Assembly: GCF_046591575.1 (NCBI RefSeq)
Contig: NZ_JBIQWA010000001.1
Coordinates: 434,001 to 498,000, forward strand
Direction of reading: 5' to 3'
Length of the DNA: 64,000 nt
Source: Marivita sp046591575
GTDB lineage: Bacteria; Pseudomonadota; Alphaproteobacteria; Rhodobacterales; Rhodobacteraceae
In this document: positions 51,003 to 60,234 of the stretch, piece after piece
How the letters are laid out: each line of letters opens with the position of its first letter
Position numbering within the stretch: position 1 is the first letter of the stretch
Position numbers and translations under genes: made by a program
The notes under the pieces: generated by a model
Told to the model about the DNA's origin: nothing
The model's database searches: none
The model's input: only the letters and a program-made list of their open reading frames with translations

Positions 51003-52703
51003 ATGTCTTATCGTGCCCCCGTTTCCGAGTTCCGCTTTCTGTTGGACCATGTCGTCGGATTTCAGAACGTCGCAGAAACCAGCCGTTTCGCCGAAGCCAC
51101 ACCCGAAACCGTAGACGCGGTCCTGACCGAGGCGGGCAAAATGTGCGAGGACATCCTTGCCCCGTTGCAACGGGCCGGTGATCTTCACCCAGCCGGTCTT
51201 GAAAATGGCGTGGTCCGCACGTCGCCAGGGTTTGATGCAGGATATCGCGCGATTGCCGATGGCGGTTGGATGGCCATTGCAGCTGATCCGGACTACGGCG
51301 GGATGGGGTTGCCAATGGCCATGGTCACCGCCGTGAATGAAATGATGAGCGCGTCCTGCCTGTCGCTCCAACTCGCGCCGCTGATGTCCCAAGGGCAGAT
51401 CGAAGCGCTGGAACACCACGCAAGCCAGACGTTGAAACAGCTTTACCTGCCCAAGCTGATTTCCGGGGAATGGGTCGGCACCATGAACCTGACCGAACCA
51501 CAGGCCGGCAGTGACGTTGGCGCACTCACCACCAAGGCAGAGCCCAACGGGGACGGCACCTATGCAATCTCCGGGCAAAAGATCTATATTTCATGGGCGG
51601 ATAACGATTTCACGGACAATGTCTGCCACCTTGTCCTGGCCCGATTGCCGGACGCTGTTCCCGGCACCAAAGGCATCAGCCTGTTCCTTGTTCCAAAGCG
51701 CATTCCGAACCCAGACGGATCTGCGGGTGTCACCAACAGCCTCAAGGTGGTCAGCCTTGAACACAAGATGGGATTGCACGGTAGCCCGACCGCCGTCATG
51801 CATTATGACGGGGCAACCGGGTGGCTTGTCGGCGAAGAAAACGACGGCATGCGCGCCATGTTTACAATGATGAACAACGCGCGCCTCGGCGTTGGCGTGC
51901 AGGGTGTGGGCGTGGCCGAAGGCGCGTATCAACACGCGCTGGCCTATGCCGAGGGCCGCAAACAGGGCCGAACCGAGAACAATTCCATCACCGATCACGC
52001 CGATGTCCGTCGCATGCTTGCCACCATGCGGGCCGAAACATTTGCCGCCCGGTCCATCGCGCTGGCCTGTGCAGTTGCCATCGACATGGAAACCGCAACC
52101 GGCCATTCGGATTGGGCCACCCGTGCCGCGCTTCTCACACCGATCACCAAAGCCTTTGGCACAGACATCGGCATTGAAGTGGCGCAGATCGGTTTGCAGG
52201 TTCATGGCGGCATGGGATTTGTCGAAGAAACCGGGGCCGCACAATATTCCCGCGATGTCCGCGTCACCGCTATCTATGAAGGCACCAACGGGATTCAATC
52301 CATGGATCTGGTCGGGCGGAAACTGATGGATCGCGGAGAGGCCGCTTACCGCTTGATCGACGAAATACAGGCAGATGCCGAAGCCGCCCGCACCCTGCAT
52401 CCCGACCTTGGCGACCCGGTATGGGACGCCTGCGAAACGCTGCGCGAAACCACCGAGTGGATGGTCGAAAACGGCACTCAGGATCGGTTTGCCGGATCAG
52501 TGCCCTATCTGCGCGGCTTTGCGCGTGTGCTTGGCGGGCATTTCCACTTGAAAGCGGCGAGGGCAGACCCGAATGGCCGACATGCACGTCTTGCCAGGTT
52601 CTATATCCATCGACTTTTGCCGGAACATATAGGATTGCTGGCCCATGCCCGTCAGGGTGCGGATGACCTGTTTGCAATCACCATGGATGACCTCGCAGCA
52701 TGA
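51003..52703 (+). CDS. Acyl-CoA dehydrogenase (DmdC-like subfamily)
   Basis: FAD-dependent alpha-beta dehydrogenation of an acyl-CoA. Features: AADPDYGGMGLP, the FAD block MNLTEPQAGSDVGALTTKA, GQKIYISWADND, and the catalytic glutamate in VTAIYEGTNGIQSMDL. Its 566 residues exceed ordinary ~380-residue members because of an N-terminal AcylCoA_DH_N segment (residues 1-40) and a C-terminal domain after ~460. This larger form includes 3-methylmercaptopropionyl-CoA dehydrogenase (DmdC), used in dimethylsulfoniopropionate demethylation by Roseobacter bacteria, but also enzymes for other short acyl-CoAs; the choice cannot be made here. The stop overlaps the next start by four bases. Confidence 0.92.
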   Translation: MSYRAPVSEFRFLLDHVVGFQNVAETSRFAEATPETVDAVLTEAGKMCEDILAPLQRAGDLHPAGLENGVVRTSPGFDAGYRAIADGGWMAIAADPDYGGMGLPMAMVTAVNEMMSASCLSLQLAPLMSQGQIEALEHHASQTLKQLYLPKLISGEWVGTMNLTEPQAGSDVGALTTKAEPNGDGTYAISGQKIYISWADNDFTDNVCHLVLARLPDAVPGTKGISLFLVPKRIPNPDGSAGVTNSLKVVSLEHKMGLHGSPTAVMHYDGATGWLVGEENDGMRAMFTMMNNARLGVGVQGVGVAEGAYQHALAYAEGRKQGRTENNSITDHADVRRMLATMRAETFAARSIALACAVAIDMETATGHSDWATRAALLTPITKAFGTDIGIEVAQIGLQVHGGMGFVEETGAAQYSRDVRVTAIYEGTNGIQSMDLVGRKLMDRGEAAYRLIDEIQADAEAARTLHPDLGDPVWDACETLRETTEWMVENGTQDRFAGSVPYLRGFARVLGGHFHLKAARADPNGRHARLARFYIHRLLPEHIGLLAHARQGADDLFAITMDDLAA

Positions 52704-53746
52704 AAGACCGAAACTTCGGCGGATTACGCTACCCTTGGGAAACACCGCCCGACGAGGGCCAAGCAACAGAAGTAGCTGACGGTATCCTGTGGATTCGCCT
52801 GCCGCTTCCGATGAAGCTGGATCACGTCAACGTTTACGCATTGGACGATGGCGACAGCTGGACCCTTGTTGACACCGGTTTCGCCTCCAGGCGCAGCAAG
52901 GCCTTGTGGGCGCAGCTTTTGACCGGGCCGCTGGGCGGGAAACCCGTGCGCCGCGTTCTGGTAACGCATCACCACCCCGATCACATCGGCATGGCGGGAT
53001 GGTTTCAGTCAGACCATGGCTCGACCCTGATCACAACACGCACTGCATGGCTCATGGGGCGGATGCTGCAGATGGACGAGCAGGCAACGCCGAATTCGGA
53101 AACACTCGTATTCTGGCAACGCTGCGGCATGGCCCCGGAGATTCTTGAAAAACGCAAATCGGAACGGCCGTTCAACTTTGCCGATTGCGTTGCGCCCTTG
53201 CCCTTGGGCTATCAGCGGATCAAACAGGGCGATACCGTTACAGCGGGCGGGCGGACATGGGATGTTCACATCGGCAACGGGCACGCGCCCGAACACGCAA
53301 CGCTGTGGTCGCGCGATGACAATCTGGTACTAGCGGGCGATCAAATCCTGCCGTCGATCAGTTCCAATATCGGGGTCTACGCCACCGAACCCGAGGCCGA
53401 CCCGGTCGCGGATTGGCTTGAAGCCTGCGAACGCTTTTCAACACTGGCGCGCGAAGACCATCTTGTTTTTGGCGGCCACAAATTGCCCTTCACCGGGCTG
53501 CCCTTGCGGCTGCATCAATTGATCGAAAATCATCACAGCGCATTGCGACGTCTGGAAACACATCTGGCAAAGCCGCAATCGGCCGGCGACTGCTTTGCGC
53601 CGCTGTTCAAGCGCAGTATCGGTGACGGGGAATACGGGCTCGCTCTGGTCGAAGCGACAGCCCATTGTCTGCACCTCTGGCACGAAGGACGCGCAACGCG
53701 TGATCTTGATGAAAACGGAACATGGATCTTTCACGCACAGGCGTGA
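52700..53746 (+). CDS. Metallo-beta-lactamase-fold hydrolase
   Basis: A 348-residue zinc hydrolase with the metal motif THHHPDH (in VLVTHHHPDHIGMAG), the histidine in HIGNGHAPEHATL and the aspartate in LVLAGDQILPS. Proteins of this type often hydrolyse thioesters (glyoxalase II-like). The ATG lies inside the acyl-CoA dehydrogenase stop, so the two are translated together; a role cleaving or detoxifying a CoA thioester made by its partner is a reasonable guess. An in-frame C-terminal region after ~260 has helical character as in the larger MBL group. Confidence 0.9.
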   Translation: MKDRNFGGLRYPWETPPDEGQATEVADGILWIRLPLPMKLDHVNVYALDDGDSWTLVDTGFASRRSKALWAQLLTGPLGGKPVRRVLVTHHHPDHIGMAGWFQSDHGSTLITTRTAWLMGRMLQMDEQATPNSETLVFWQRCGMAPEILEKRKSERPFNFADCVAPLPLGYQRIKQGDTVTAGGRTWDVHIGNGHAPEHATLWSRDDNLVLAGDQILPSISSNIGVYATEPEADPVADWLEACERFSTLAREDHLVFGGHKLPFTGLPLRLHQLIENHHSALRRLETHLAKPQSAGDCFAPLFKRSIGDGEYGLALVEATAHCLHLWHEGRATRDLDENGTWIFHAQA

Positions 53747-53756
53747 TGCGCGGGGT

Positions 53757-54314
53757 TTAGGCCCGCCCGCCTTCGGCGGATAGCGCGAGGGGGGAAATGC
53801 CCAGACTGCCCAGCGCAGCCTCCCATTTCTGCCCATCTTCGGTATCGAACACCAATTCCGATGTCGCATCGCAGGTCAACCACCCGTTCGAGGCAATCTC
53901 GCCTTCCAACTGCCCCGGCCCCCATCCGGCATACCCCAAAACCACCAAGCGTTTCACAGGCCCGGTGCCTTTGGCAATGTTTTCAAGCACATCCAACGTG
54001 CCTGTCATGGCAAAGCTGTCATCAACCTCAAGCGTTGTCATATCCGACCGAAAATCTGGCGAATGCAGGACAAACCCACGACCCAGTTCCACCGGACCGC
54101 CGAAATGCACCCGAACATCGGTGACGTCTTCGGGGGTTTCGATAGAAAGCTGTTCCACCAGATTGTTAAAGGTCACATCGGCAGATGGTTTGTTGACGAT
54201 CAATCCCATCGCGCCTTCGGCGGAATGCGCACAGATATAGATCAGGCTGTGTTCGAACCTGGGATCGGGCATTCCCGGCATCGCGATCAGCAATTGCCCG
54301 GTCAGGTCAGTCAT
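53757..54314 (-). CDS. YqgE/AlgH family protein
   Basis: A conserved protein (UPF0301) of 185 residues with an unresolved role. The family block GQLLIAMPGMPDPRFEHSLIYICAHSAEGAMGLIVNKPS is clear, followed by FGGPVELGRGFVLHS and the C-terminal YAGWGPGQLEGEIASNGWL. ATG 54314 is chosen; a GTG 18 bases upstream is also in frame. It converges with the metallo-hydrolase gene and is divergent from the DsbD-domain gene, matching the usual alphaproteobacterial pairing of YqgE with a DsbD N-domain protein as I recall it. Confidence 0.94.
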   Translation of the reverse strand: MTDLTGQLLIAMPGMPDPRFEHSLIYICAHSAEGAMGLIVNKPSADVTFNNLVEQLSIETPEDVTDVRVHFGGPVELGRGFVLHSPDFRSDMTTLEVDDSFAMTGTLDVLENIAKGTGPVKRLVVLGYAGWGPGQLEGEIASNGWLTCDATSELVFDTEDGQKWEAALGSLGISPLALSAEGGRA

Positions 54315-54447
54315 GGTTTGCGTTTCTTGCACATCCCAAAGATGACTGTCCCTCTCTGGCGTTGCAAGACCACAATATCGCTATCTTGCCCGGTTATAGC
54401 AGGTTTGTGACTTTTCATCGCGACCGAAACGCGCCATCTGCTTAGAT

Positions 54448-55266
54448 ATGAAGCTGTTTCGCGTTCTCTTTACCGCCTTGGTGGCCAGCCTTGTCTTGGG
54501 CGTCCCAAACACGGCCCCGGCAGGTGATTCACTTGGTTTGTCGAAAGTTGAATTGCGCCCCGGCTGGCGGATGCAAGACGGCAGTCACATGGCCGCCCTG
54601 CATCTTGTTCTTGAACCGGGCTGGAAAACCTATTGGCGCGCGCCCGGCGATGTGGGCATTCCACCGCAATTCGACTGGAGCGGTTCGCGCAATATCACAT
54701 CTGTTTCCGCAAGCTGGCCCACGCCCGACGTGTTTTTTGAACAGGGCATGCGGTCTGTTGGCTACCAACAAAAAGTTATCATCCCCCTGCACATGACCGC
54801 GCAGACGGCTGGCACCGATATGTCGGTCACGGGTGAAATGCAGATTGGGATCTGCAAGGATATCTGTATCCCCGCCAATCTGACATTCAAGGCAACCCTG
54901 CCCCCTGCCCCAACACGCCCGGACCCGATGATCGCCGCGGCGCTGACAGACATGCCCTTTACCGCGCGCGAAGCTGGCGTCACAAAAACCACCTGCCGCA
55001 TCGAACCAAGCGATACGGGCGGATTGGTGCTCCATACCAGAATCGACATGCCCAGCGCGGGCGGAACCGAATATGTCGTGGTCGAAGCCGGCAACCCTCA
55101 TGTGTGGGTCGCAGAACCGGACAGCCGCCGTGACGGCGACGCGCTTTATGCCAGCACACGCATTGTGCATGTGGAAGGGCGCAGCTTTGCACTTAACCGT
55201 TCAGACTTGCGTTTTACCGTGATCGGCGACGCTTACGCGGTTGATATCCGGGGCTGCGCGCCGTGA
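54448..55266 (+). CDS. DsbD N-terminal-domain protein (stand-alone, secreted)
   Basis: A periplasmic protein of 272 residues with signal peptide (MKLFRVLFTALVASLVLGVPNTAPAGD). The central region matches the N-terminal immunoglobulin-like domain of the disulfide reductase DsbD (PGWKTYWRAPGDVGIPPQFD; QIGICKDICIPANLTF, with a CxxxC pair). The membrane and C-terminal thioredoxin parts of full DsbD are absent. It likely takes part in periplasmic thiol chemistry with a separate membrane partner; that partner is not in the window. It converges with the RND permease gene across four bases. Confidence 0.9.
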   Translation: MKLFRVLFTALVASLVLGVPNTAPAGDSLGLSKVELRPGWRMQDGSHMAALHLVLEPGWKTYWRAPGDVGIPPQFDWSGSRNITSVSASWPTPDVFFEQGMRSVGYQQKVIIPLHMTAQTAGTDMSVTGEMQIGICKDICIPANLTFKATLPPAPTRPDPMIAAALTDMPFTAREAGVTKTTCRIEPSDTGGLVLHTRIDMPSAGGTEYVVVEAGNPHVWVAEPDSRRDGDALYASTRIVHVEGRSFALNRSDLRFTVIGDAYAVDIRGCAP

Positions 55267-55270
55267 TCCC

Positions 55271-58200
55271 TCAGGCGGGGTGTCGCAAACGCATAACCGC
55301 GAACACCGACGCAGCCGCCACATAGACCACCAGACAAATGACCGCCGCCCCCAACACGAACAGCGCAAGCGCCATGGTAAGCCCGATCTCTCCGCCAAAG
55401 GGCGTTGACGCCAGCAGCGTTTGCAACAGATCAGGCAGCCGCCCTGTGACCGCAAACGCCCCCATTGTGGCCGCCAGCCAGCCAACAATCAGGCCAGAGG
55501 CACCAAGCATCGTGGCACGCAAACCAGGGCGGCGAAACTGCAACCCGCGCCGCGCGGTCAGGGTCAGACGGCCAATATCGTTCTGTATGGCGATCAAAGA
55601 CGGAACGATAAGCAGCACCAAAAACATGCCAAATCCAAGACCATACACCAGCGTGATCACGGTTGGCTTTAGGAATTGCGCCTGATTTGACTGTTCATAG
55701 AGCAGCGGGAAAAGCCCCAGAACGGTTGTTGCCGTTGTCAGAAACACCGGTCGCAAGCGATCCGCCGCGCCATCTATGATCGACGGGATCAACCCACGCT
55801 CCTGTGCCTTTTCGTCAATCGTCGTCACCAGCACGATTGAATCGTTGATGATGATGCCCGTCATGCCCAACAGCCCGACCACCGTAAACATGCTTAACGG
55901 CACGTCCCATTGCGCATGCCCATAGATGGTTCCAACCAATCCGAACGGAATGACCGACATAACCACCAAGGGGCGCGTCCAGCTTGCAAAGACCCACGCC
56001 AAGACGATGTAGATCGCAAGCAAGGCAAGGATCAGGCCCGTGCGCGCATCATTCAGGAATTCGCCCTCCTGTTCGCTCAGGCCGGACAACTGGTAGTCCA
56101 CCTGCCGCTCGCTGGCGATGGTCGGCAGGATCTCTGTCTCCAATGCCAGCATCAGATCATTGGCGCGGGCGGGGTCATCCTCTGATATGTCGCCGGTGAC
56201 CGAAATCAGGCGAATGCCATTCTCGCGCCGAACGGTCGAAAAGCCGGTGCGCCGTTCGACGCTGACAATATCGGCAAGCTGCACATAAGCCCCGGCCGGT
56301 GTGCGCATCTGGGTGCGTTCCAGAAAATCGGCGGTCAGCTCCCCTGCAGGAAGCTCGACCCGGATCTCGGCGCTGCGTGGACCATCGGGATAGGTCGCCG
56401 CTTCGATCCCGCCCAGCCGCGCCCGCAACACACGGCCCAACCCATCTATCGTAAAGCCCAAAGCCTGCCCTTGGGGCGTCAGCTCAAGGATCAACTCTTC
56501 TTTGTCATAGGCAAGATTATCCTCCACGGCGGACACTTCCGGATACCGCGCCAAAGCGGTTTTAAGGTCTTCTGACGCACCTTTCAGCGTTTCGGCGCTT
56601 GCCCCAAAAAACTGGATATCAAGCGCATCCCCACCCGGCCCCGAACTCCAGCTGCGAAAGCTGATCGTCTCGACAAGCGGGTGTCGCGGCACGCTGTCTT
56701 GCAATTCACTGATAAACGCGCGGCTCGAAAACGGGCGCAGGTCTGCATCAATTAATTCGATAGAGATTCCGCCCAATTGGTCAGCATCCTTGGTATCTGA
56801 TCCAGCCAGCCCCCGACCCGCATTGCCCCCGATTTCGGCAATCACATAATCAATCGGATTGACGCCCTCCCGCTCTTCGAAGGTCTGGCCGACATCCTCG
56901 ACCGATTTCTGGAAGATCCGCATCATCTCAAGCGTGTCGTCCCGCGTCGCGCCCGGTGCCATCGCAAAATTGCCGGTCACCGAATTACGTTCGGGAGAAT
57001 TGAAAAACCGCCATTGCACATCACCGCGGATAAATGTGGCCGCCTGCGCCGCCAATAACACCACAGCACCGGCCAGCACCGCATAGCGCGCCTGTATCAC
57101 CACCGCCATCAAAGGCCGGAACACCCGTTCGCGCACCCAGCGAAAACCACGGTTCACAACGCGCGATGGCATATCGTACCAGTGTTCCTTGGCACTATGC
57201 GTCAACGCATGCGCCATGTGATTGGGCAGGATCAGGAAACACTCGATCAAAGACGCCGCCAGCACGGCAATCACCGTAAACGGGATGTCGGCAATCAAAT
57301 CACCAAACCGCCCACCAATCGCGACCAACCCGAAAAAAGCAATAATGGTCGTCAAGGTTGCTGAAAACACCGGCAGGGCCATCCTCTGCGCCGCGCGTTC
57401 CGCCGCCTCGACAGGGGGCATTCCATTGCGCGCAAGATGGTCGGCATGTTCGCCCACAACGATGGCATCATCCACCACGATCCCCAATGTGATGATCAAG
57501 GCAAACAACGAGATCATGTTAAGCGTAATGCCTGCCGCATACATCAGCGCAATCGCCGCCATCATGGCCGCAGGAATACCCGCAGCCACCCAGAACGCGG
57601 TGCGGACATTCAGGAACAAAAACAACAGCGCAAGAACCAGCCCAAGACCGGTCAGCCCATTGTCGAGCAAAATGTCCAAACGGCCCGAAATTGCTTCGGC
57701 CCGTGTCCGGATCAGATCAACGGTTACGCCATCTGGCAAAGACGCCTGAAATTCAGATGCCACGTCCTCGACCGTGCGCTGGATCGCAATCGCATCCCCC
57801 TGATCGCTGCGATCCACACGAATTGAAATTGCCGGATTGTCACCCACAAAATAACTGCGCTCGCGGTCAATTCCTTCTACAAAAATGACACCCACATCGC
57901 CGACCGTCAGGTTTGATCCGTCATCATTCGACCGCAGCACAATATCGGAAATCTGATCTGCGCTGCGCTTTTCGACACCTGTGCGCACCCGCGTATTGGC
58001 AGTGCCCACATCCCCGGCGGGGTTGGCGTCCACCTCCTGGGCGATGGCATCCGCCACCTCCTGCATCGAAATATCAAAGGCAATCAGGTTCGCCGACGGC
58101 ACTTCGATGATCGTTCGCGGAGCCGCCAAGCCCCGGATCGTCGTCCGCGTGACACCTTCCGCAAACAAGCGTGTCGTAAGCTCGTCGGCAAAGCGGCCCA

Positions 58201-58675
58201 GCTGATCCACACTGACCGGACCGGTGATAATAAGATCAGTCACGCGATCGCGCCACGTTCCACGGCGCACCACGGGATCGTCGGCATCGGCAGGCAACGT
58301 CGTGACCCCGTCAACCGCCGTCTGCACATCATCTGCGGCGCGGGACATGTCCCAATCGGGTTCAAACTCCAGCCTAAGGCTCGCGCTGCCCTCCCGCGAG
58401 CTTGCTTCAGAGCTTTCGACCCCTTCAACCGATAAAAGCGCCGGTTCCAGAACCTGCACGATGCCCCGGTCAACATCCTCCGCACCCGCGCCGTCCCAAC
58501 GGACCGACACGCTTACATTGTCGACAACGACATCGGGAAAGAACTGCGCCCGCATATTCGGGATCGCCACGGCACCGGCGGCAATCAATAACACCAAAAG
58601 CAGGTTCGCAACCGTCTTGTGGCGCACGAAATACCCAAGAATGCCAACGGCACGGCCTGAAAGAGTGCGGGCCAT
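55271..58675 (-). CDS. RND efflux transporter permease
   Basis: Inner-membrane proton-driven pump of the AcrB/MexB superfamily, 1134 residues. The N-terminus (FVRHKTVANLLLVLLIAAGA, QFFPDVVVDNVSVSVRWDGA) leads into the first periplasmic loop. The characteristic motif D region and TM segments are visible (ISLFALIITLGIVVDDAIVVGE with the conserved DD; ERAAQRMALPVFSATLTTIIAF), repeated in the second half (MFTVVGLLGMTGIIINDSIVLV; RLRPVFLTTATTVLGLFPLL). It starts three bases after the adaptor gene stop. No outer-membrane TolC gene or regulator is adjacent. Substrate unknown. Confidence 0.95.
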   Translation of the reverse strand: MARTLSGRAVGILGYFVRHKTVANLLLVLLIAAGAVAIPNMRAQFFPDVVVDNVSVSVRWDGAGAEDVDRGIVQVLEPALLSVEGVESSEASSREGSASLRLEFEPDWDMSRAADDVQTAVDGVTTLPADADDPVVRRGTWRDRVTDLIITGPVSVDQLGRFADELTTRLFAEGVTRTTIRGLAAPRTIIEVPSANLIAFDISMQEVADAIAQEVDANPAGDVGTANTRVRTGVEKRSADQISDIVLRSNDDGSNLTVGDVGVIFVEGIDRERSYFVGDNPAISIRVDRSDQGDAIAIQRTVEDVASEFQASLPDGVTVDLIRTRAEAISGRLDILLDNGLTGLGLVLALLFLFLNVRTAFWVAAGIPAAMMAAIALMYAAGITLNMISLFALIITLGIVVDDAIVVGEHADHLARNGMPPVEAAERAAQRMALPVFSATLTTIIAFFGLVAIGGRFGDLIADIPFTVIAVLAASLIECFLILPNHMAHALTHSAKEHWYDMPSRVVNRGFRWVRERVFRPLMAVVIQARYAVLAGAVVLLAAQAATFIRGDVQWRFFNSPERNSVTGNFAMAPGATRDDTLEMMRIFQKSVEDVGQTFEEREGVNPIDYVIAEIGGNAGRGLAGSDTKDADQLGGISIELIDADLRPFSSRAFISELQDSVPRHPLVETISFRSWSSGPGGDALDIQFFGASAETLKGASEDLKTALARYPEVSAVEDNLAYDKEELILELTPQGQALGFTIDGLGRVLRARLGGIEAATYPDGPRSAEIRVELPAGELTADFLERTQMRTPAGAYVQLADIVSVERRTGFSTVRRENGIRLISVTGDISEDDPARANDLMLALETEILPTIASERQVDYQLSGLSEQEGEFLNDARTGLILALLAIYIVLAWVFASWTRPLVVMSVIPFGLVGTIYGHAQWDVPLSMFTVVGLLGMTGIIINDSIVLVTTIDEKAQERGLIPSIIDGAADRLRPVFLTTATTVLGLFPLLYEQSNQAQFLKPTVITLVYGLGFGMFLVLLIVPSLIAIQNDIGRLTLTARRGLQFRRPGLRATMLGASGLIVGWLAATMGAFAVTGRLPDLLQTLLASTPFGGEIGLTMALALFVLGAAVICLVVYVAAASVFAVMRLRHPA

Positions 58676-58678
58676 GGA

Positions 58679-60142
58679 TCAGCCTCCCATTCGGGATTCA
58701 AGACGTTCGACCACGCGCACTGGCACTCTGGCTTGGCCCAGCTGGTTCAGGATACGCTGCCGCGCCTCCGCGGGCATCCCTGTGTTGGCCTCGACAAACG
58801 CGGTCAACCGGGCGCGCCGCTCTTCCGACAACTCGACCATCTCGGGGGTCTCGGCCAAAGCTGACGCCGTTCCGGAGTTGCGAACGGGCCTGACTTTGAT
58901 ACCGCCGCCAAGCAAGGGGGTACGCTCTGCAACCACTTCACGCCCACCCAGATCACGCGCCCGGATCAAAACATCATCGCCCTGACGCCGCATCAAAGTG
59001 ACCTGCACAATGTCCAATCGGTCGTCTTCGGCCAGAACCAGAACCTCATTCGCGGCGTTCAAAGCAGACGCCGGCAGGCGCGCCACACGCTCCAGCGCGG
59101 GCTCTTCGATCTTGACCGTAACAAAGTCACCCGGCCGGAATCCGGGGGCGGTGCCCAAAGTCGCAAACAACAGGCGCCCGGTTTGCCCCGTTCCGACTGC
59201 CGCTCCCGCCCGGCTGAGCCTGCCCTGCGCGGTCAAATTGGTGCCAAACACGTCCAGAACAACGGTGACATCCGCCTCGCCCAATTGCCCGTCTGCATCC
59301 AGAAGCCGCGCGAATTGCTGTGTCGAGACCCGAAACGCAACTTCCAGGGCATCGGCATCGATCAAACGGGCAAGCTGTTCATTGGCGGACACCAACCGCC
59401 CTTCTACCACCGTCACGTCTGATAACGTTCCCGTAAATCCGGCAGTAATCACAGTATCGTCCAGCCGACGCTGCGCCTCGGCTTCGGAAATGATGGCCCG
59501 TGACAGACGCGTTGTGGACTGATCAATCCGGGCTTCGGCTTGCGCGACAGCCTGACGGCGCGACAGCACCGCCTGTCGCGCTTGCGCTGCGGCAAGCTCG
59601 GCAACTTCAACCGCCGCCGCCGTGCCAACACCGCGCTGTTGCAAATCACGCTGCCGCTGGAACGCACGTTCGCGCAACACCGCCTGCTCTTCTGCCGCCG
59701 CCAGTTCATCCTGCGCCAATACCAATGCGCGTTGGGCTTCGCGTTGTTCCGCCTCGGCATCCACGATATCGCTTTGCACCCGCTCCAGAACCGACTGCGC
59801 ATCGGTCGGATCAACCCGCACCAATATTTGGCCGTCGCGCACAGACCCGCCTTCGACAAATTCCGGTGCCAACTCAACCACGCGCCCACCTGCAGCGGCT
59901 CGAATTTCCAATGTCCGGCGGCTTTCGATCTGGCCAAAGGCGGTCAGCTCGGGCGTTATAGTCTCGAACTGAACGGGCACCACATTGACCGCGAAAATGC
60001 GCTCTCGCTGCTGAAAAGACCGCGGTTCCTGCGCCATACGATCCTGAACCGCATCCCGCACCTGCACCCCGGCATAGGCCAGCAAGCCAAGCGTTAACGA
60101 AAGTAGAAACAACCCTGTCAGGCTACGGCGCAAAAAGCGCAT
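58679..60142 (-). CDS. RND efflux periplasmic adaptor (membrane fusion protein)
   Basis: Links the permease to an outer-membrane channel. An N-terminal anchor (RRSLTGLFLLSLTLGLLAYAGV), then beta-barrel and lipoyl half-motif (RTLEIRAAAGGRVVELAPEF), a long alanine/glutamine-rich coiled-coil hairpin (residues ~120-240, ERVQSDIVDAEAEQREAQRA onward), and the second lipoyl half (DTVITAGFTGTLSDVTVVEG). A C-terminal tail (~430-487) is unusual (SEERRARLTAFVEANTGMPA). ATG 60142 with AAGGA upstream; longer frames enter the dyad region. It is followed three bases later by the permease gene, so they form one operon. Confidence 0.92.
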   Translation of the reverse strand: MRFLRRSLTGLFLLSLTLGLLAYAGVQVRDAVQDRMAQEPRSFQQRERIFAVNVVPVQFETITPELTAFGQIESRRTLEIRAAAGGRVVELAPEFVEGGSVRDGQILVRVDPTDAQSVLERVQSDIVDAEAEQREAQRALVLAQDELAAAEEQAVLRERAFQRQRDLQQRGVGTAAAVEVAELAAAQARQAVLSRRQAVAQAEARIDQSTTRLSRAIISEAEAQRRLDDTVITAGFTGTLSDVTVVEGRLVSANEQLARLIDADALEVAFRVSTQQFARLLDADGQLGEADVTVVLDVFGTNLTAQGRLSRAGAAVGTGQTGRLLFATLGTAPGFRPGDFVTVKIEEPALERVARLPASALNAANEVLVLAEDDRLDIVQVTLMRRQGDDVLIRARDLGGREVVAERTPLLGGGIKVRPVRNSGTASALAETPEMVELSEERRARLTAFVEANTGMPAEARQRILNQLGQARVPVRVVERLESRMGG

Positions 60143-60189
60143 GGCGGACAATCCTTCATTGCAGGTCTGACTACTAGGTAGCCAGTTCC

Positions 60190-60210
60190 GCATGTTTTCC
60201 AATAACATGC
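60190..60210. promoter_or_regulatory. Perfect dyad in the RND operon leader
   Basis: GCATGTT (60190-60196) and AACATGC (60204-60210) are inverted copies with a 7-base spacer, 48 bases upstream of the adaptor ATG and beyond the moaB stop. It fits an operator for a dimeric repressor, but could also be an end-of-message hairpin for moaB (no T tail). Confidence 0.4.
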
Positions 60211-60234
60211 TTCTTCATTACACGAACCTGCCGG

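Noticed and set aside
55910..58985. Several plus-strand frames of 60-250 codons opposite the RND genes
   Set aside because: All are mirror frames of the permease and adaptor genes, Arg/Pro/Ser rich with no domain.
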